Source: Ilex aquifolium
Taxonomy: Eukaryota; Streptophyta; Magnoliopsida; Aquifoliales; Aquifoliaceae
Assembly (NCBI GenBank): GCA_951799425.1
Contig: OX637396.1
Span: 33,100,701-33,164,700 of the forward strand
Length of the DNA: 64,000 nt
Reading direction: 5' to 3'
Both the position numbers and the translations under genes were made by a program. Every line of letters begins with the position of its first letter. The first letter of the stretch is position 1. Positions 60,170 through 64,000 of this stretch are shown here, one piece after another. The notes beneath the pieces were generated by a model, which was not told the origin of the DNA, searched no databases, and saw nothing but the letters and a program-made list of their open reading frames with translations.

Positions 60170-60502
60170 ACGGCAGGGGTCTAAGTGTTACGCACGTACA
60201 AACTTTAAGGGGTCTGTGTATAATATTTCAAATGTCAATGAGTCTCAGTAATTAAGTGACAAATCTTAGGGATCTGGATGTAATTCTCCCAAAAACAAAA
60301 ACACAAACACCCATCGTGTGTGCACGTGCGAGAGGGGGCAGAGAGAGACCTAAAAATAAAATTATTTCAAGTTTAAATTCCATGAGCTAAAACATTTGTG
60401 TTGTTTATTATCTTCTCTTTCTCGAAAATAACTTATCTACCATTTGCTAATGTATTATACATATGATTAAATCTACATAAAGTATAGAAAAATATAGGAT
60501 TA

Positions 60503-60832
60503 ATAACATTTTTAGTGTTTAAATTATGTTCGTTTGGTCAATTTGGTCCTCAATGTATTAATTTTATTAATTTGGTCCCTTAAGTTAATTCGTTGTTAAA
60601 TGGTCCCCAACTAGACAGTTCATTATGATTTTTGACAGAAATTACCTTCTGTCATTATTTTAAACGGTATCACATGATTAATTCTGTCAAAAACTTAACA
60701 GGTCATTTGTGTATGAACCATTTAAACACGAATTGAATATTCTAGAAATCAAATTAATAAAATTTATATATTAAGAACTAAAGTGACAAAATAAACATAC
60801 TTTAAGGATCAAAAATACTATTAAACAAACGC
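60503..60832. mobile_element. Foldback MITE in the 3' flank of gene D
   Basis: Same family as 9468-9767. The arms are inverted (GGATTAATAACATTTTTAGT against ATCAAAAATACTATTAAAC), with TGACAGAA and TTCTGTCA words near the centre. It interrupts sequence that is continuous in B and copy III. Confidence 0.6.
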
Positions 60833-61870
60833 TCTTCCATTTAGAACTTCAACCTGACATGACATGGAAAATAATAAAAGGAACGAGGCCCTTCAAAATG
60901 TATAATGGCGTGTGCATACTTTAACTGCCCTAAGCGAAAGTTGTGATCGAAGAAAAAATATTGATCGTAACCATTATATTATATCAACAGTGTTATATAG
61001 TGTAACGGTCTATTAATATGTAGATAAATCAGTCAATGAATCCCACTTAAACTCATAACTATTCAGTCATGTCATATATAATCACTTTTATGATAGAAAG
61101 TGAGTCATATTTTACTTTTTTTATTCTTTTCTTATTAAATGGTTACACTATGTCAACAGTGTTGACATGGTATAACCGTTGCACCCAATATTTACTCGGA
61201 TCGAGGCGGTTTCAAAATATATGATGAATAAGTCTAATATTACACTAGTTTTATTTATAAATTATTTTTTTTGTTTTTTGTGATGCAAAATTATTCAATA
61301 TTTGCTAATATATTATTTGGGCATGTAAAAAGGAGGGAGAGAGAGAGAGAGATTGATTTTGGGCGTGTAAAATAAGAAAGGGATAGAGAGACCGATGTGA
61401 TGGACTGATACATATAGGAGTCTATAATATATTATTGTAGGACTTAACTATGATAATGAGAAAAAAATTTGGTATCATACTTTCAATTTTTACTAATTTA
61501 ATAGGTATTTTTATAATTTTTATGAGTTATTTTATAACAAAAAATTTTACCACTTTTGTAAATAAATTACCATATTTATGGTAACTATTTTTATCACTTT
61601 TCTTCTATACAAAAAAAATTATTTTTGTAAATAATTTATCACATTTGTGATGTTTTTATTATTTTTTTGGTAATTATTTTTATCATTATTTTTAGTACTA
61701 TAACAGTAATAAAAACACGCATAAATATGATAAAAGCAAAGTTTAAGACCAATGATAAATATGAGACTATTATTAAACAGCTGCGAAAGGTGGATGAGAC
61801 TATACTTCAAACCCGCCATATATCAATTAATTTCGTGACGGATTAGCATGTGGTTAATTACCAATCCTTG

Positions 61871-61894
61871 TTAAAAATTACCACATGAGTTCAC

Positions 61895-61926
<32 letters not shown>

Positions 61927-62513
61927 CTATGTGTTTTTGTGTGTGTGTTTGTGTTAATACTCATTTTCACTGGCACTGCGCTAATCTTTCAAGGTGCAAA
62001 GTATAATTCACCCTTTCTTACATTCCTAATTGTATTTCAACATAAATTCCTTGGTTCAATTCTGTATTAACATTAGTTCTAGCTTTAGATATATAAGGAG
62101 TCAGCAGGCCATGTCTTCACCTCTCTACATAACTTGAGCCAAAAACTTTGTTTTGGGCTGGAAATTTGCCCCAACTTAAAGAAGTTTAAACACAGACCCC
62201 TCTTTGTTTCCCCTTCAATTTCTTCAAAAATAACAATCCACAGTAAATACCTCCATTGAAGACCATGAAGTATAAACAAGCTGAAATTTGTTTCAGCCAT
62301 GGATCAAAGCAAAAGCAGCGAATATATGAAGTCACTCAGACTTCTGTTTAAAACTGAATAAAAACAAAAGAGCTATTTAAATTAGATTGTACGGGTAGCA
62401 CAAGTGAGCAACCACAACAAAAGAGACACTTAAGAGAGAGAGAGAGTTTGTTGCATTCCCATGGCCCTAGCCAACGGCTCATACGAGCTCTGATGCATGG
62501 TAATATACATGAT
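61871..62513. other. Spacer and probable 3'UTR of the minus-strand gene
   Basis: A (TA)n tract lies at about 61895-61920. From about 62085 up to the stop codon at 62514 the sequence is plausible 3'UTR for the exon at 62514-62630, with a (GA)n tract at about 62432-62446. No separate gene seen. Confidence 0.4.
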
Positions 62514-62630
62514 CTACTGAGGTGTTTGGCCATGTGGTGGGGGACCTGGAGGCAGCGGCGGATGCATACCAGACGGCATACCAAAATTTGTTTGCAATGT
62601 TCCCATGCCTGCAGCATTCGGATTACCAGA
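62514..62630 (-). CDS. Terminal coding exon of a minus-strand gene (Pro/Gly-rich C-terminus)
   Basis: On the - strand a strong acceptor (branch-like CTGAC, then CTATTTCTTACTGCAG) precedes 38 codons and a TAG. The encoded end begins SGNPNAAGMGTLQ and finishes PPGPPPHGQTPQ, a Met/Gly/Pro-rich tail of the kind found at the C-termini of plant RNA-binding and splicing-related proteins. The composition differs sharply from the surrounding AT-rich DNA. The remaining exons must lie beyond 64000 or in the intervening sequence, where I could not find them. The protein cannot be identified from this tail. Confidence 0.5.
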   Translation of the reverse strand, partial: SGNPNAAGMGTLQTNFGMPSGMHPPLPPGPPPHGQTPQ

Positions 62631-64000
62631 CTGCAGTAAGAAATAGCTCACGTCAGGATTGGCTGGAAATATATATTTTTTTCTGTATAGGTATTAGCCA
62701 GACAAATATTATTAACTCACAATCAGCTTAAACCCCAGACAAATTCTTCAAAGGCGTATACAATGACATGATATAATACATCAATCGAAGTATGCAAAGA
62801 TGACTTTCCCAGGTAGTTCTGGTGTATAAGCCAATATGATATATAACCATCATAAAACAAAAGTTCAACAAACAGCTAAAAAAAAAAAAACCAAAAAACA
62901 AAACGAACATTCACAGGACTGGCACCAGGTTCATCTCACATCAGATTCGTACGGTCTCAGCAGAGTCAAACTAACAAGGAGCCATGTTTATGATCATTAA
63001 ATTTCAGGATGACACTTCTCGGGTACCCCATAGCATGTCTCCTACATTTCTTAGATTTGCCCATAACTCAAACTTCAAATTGTTAATTTTGGAAAGGTAG
63101 CCAACATGTTGGGATTTAACTTTCTTTTAGCAAGTGAAGGTAAAAGGACAAATTCAAGTTTCACATTAACCGAGATTTAGTTTGATTTGCTGCTGTAGGA
63201 GTTTTGTGTTATATTGTATCAGGTATTCGAAGTCAAGTTTGTTGAGGCCCTTGAGGGCATTTCACAATGAGCCTTAATTTGGATCAAGTCATGCATTTGG
63301 GTTGTTCAAATTGGACTTCAGTAGGATTATACAAACTTAAATAGCCAACAGACTTAGATCTTGACCATCAAGAATTGCTTAATCTCTATGTTCATGTGGC
63401 CACTAAGTACTACTTGGCCAACCTTTGAACCAATACGTATTAAAAATTATTTTAGTAGAATGAAGATGTTTGAGTGCCTAGAGTTCATTACAACCTTACT
63501 TTAGGTGGTTTAACATTGGGAATTTTTGGTTGGATTCCCAGAGTCAGAAACTTGGTATATTATTTGAGATTTGCAGTAGAATATTTCAAGATACCTCTCC
63601 GTCTACAGTCTTACTTACTCTTCTTCTTTAGATTCAATATCATTAAACTCTAATCAACCTCAAGTCCTCAAACTTTCCCCTCACCTCATCCTCCACACCA
63701 ACAACCTAAATAAAAAAAATGAGATTTCCCAGAGGCAGCACCTCGTTATTTGCAATGTGAGCAACCAATCACTCTCTAAACCAAGAAAATTTCAAGCCAT
63801 TTCAAAGGGGTATGCATACGACAAAAGCCATCACAATTATGAGTTCTAGTAAACATATCAACACAAGCATGCACACAGGAATCGCGTGTGATTTTTGTGG
63901 CCCTGTATACATAATGCAGGAAATTATGAGTTGGTGTATGACAAAATCCAGGTGACATCTTTCAGTGAAAGATTTCCTTAAGACTAGGCGTTTGTCATAG
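62631..64000 (-). other. Probable intron of the minus-strand gene
   Basis: I see no further exon with matching splice sites. The sequence is T-rich on the sense (minus) strand in places, as expected for a plant intron, but it could be intergenic if the 62514 exon is a fragment. Confidence 0.3.

Larger units (their letters stand above)
54564..61870 (+). repeat. Segmental duplication unit with gene D
   Basis: 54570-58670 is collinear with 27425-36600 (without the copia element). 59160-60500 and 60830-60870 follow the 3' flanks of B and copy III, and 61740-61870 matches 11985-12130. The site corresponding to the copia insertion (about 56968) is empty, reading CTTATTTCTCTC. (CA)n/(TA)n tracts lie at 55740-55770 and a (GA)n tract at 55120-55150. 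Apart from gene D, I see no gene. Confidence 0.8.

Noticed and set aside
1-64000. CRISPR arrays, bacterial operons, tRNA or rRNA genes
   Set aside because: No regularly spaced direct repeats with unique spacers, no ribosome-binding-site operon structure, and no tRNA cloverleaf or rRNA sequence recognised; the window is plant nuclear DNA.

Overview
The window is nuclear DNA from a flowering plant, almost certainly a eudicot. The evidence is AT-rich spacers, GT-AG introns, Ty1/copia and Tat-lineage Ty3/gypsy retrotransposons with plant-type primer-binding sites, hAT- and Helitron-type non-autonomous elements, and an F-box/DUF295 gene remnant. I cannot name the species. Host coding content is low; most of the window is duplicated and transposon-remodelled DNA.

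The organising theme is a small two-exon gene family that I do not recognise, present as four copies on the + strand: A (cut by the left edge, 1-1023), B (8982-9964), C (36210-37428) and D (58215-59400). Each encodes a basic, Lys-rich protein of about 100-107 residues with two Cys-Cys motifs, and a short second exon encoding a tail that starts MGMA. An inverted orphan second exon lies at 7774-7832. The flanks are duplicated with the genes. Copies A and C share a nearly identical 1.77 kb block. C and D share about 4 kb of upstream sequence. B sits between the arms of a large inverted repeat (5040-8190 against 9548-24725).

Region by region: 1-3530 is gene A and its flank. 3600-5040 is spacer with one doubtful exon. 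5040-8190 is the left inverted arm, carrying nested DNA transposons. 8508-12402 is gene B and the start of the right arm. 12403-23375 is an 11 kb Tat-lineage gypsy element with a second RNase H and an antisense gene. 23376-27420 holds the rest of the right arm and degenerate repeats. 27420-36600 is the upstream unit of gene C, interrupted by a copia element (29789-34478). 36210-42330 is gene C followed by two joined copies of its 3' flank, one with a Helitron. 42372-46937 is an F-box/DUF295 pseudogene on the - strand, split by a 3.06 kb gag-only LTR element (43490-46551). 46938-54563 holds an LTR-like fragment, two mini-Helitrons and a long-inverted-repeat element. 54564-61870 is the gene D unit with two small DNA transposons. 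The last 1.5 kb holds the terminal coding exon of a minus-strand gene whose body lies beyond the window.

The duplicated units serve as each other's empty-site controls, so several insertions can be ordered. The copia element postdates the C/D duplication. The gypsy element postdates the inverted duplication. The gag-only element is the youngest by LTR divergence. The most unusual items are the gene family with its inverted orphan exon, the gag-only element with an array of covarying mini-hairpins, and the antisense gene of the Tat element.
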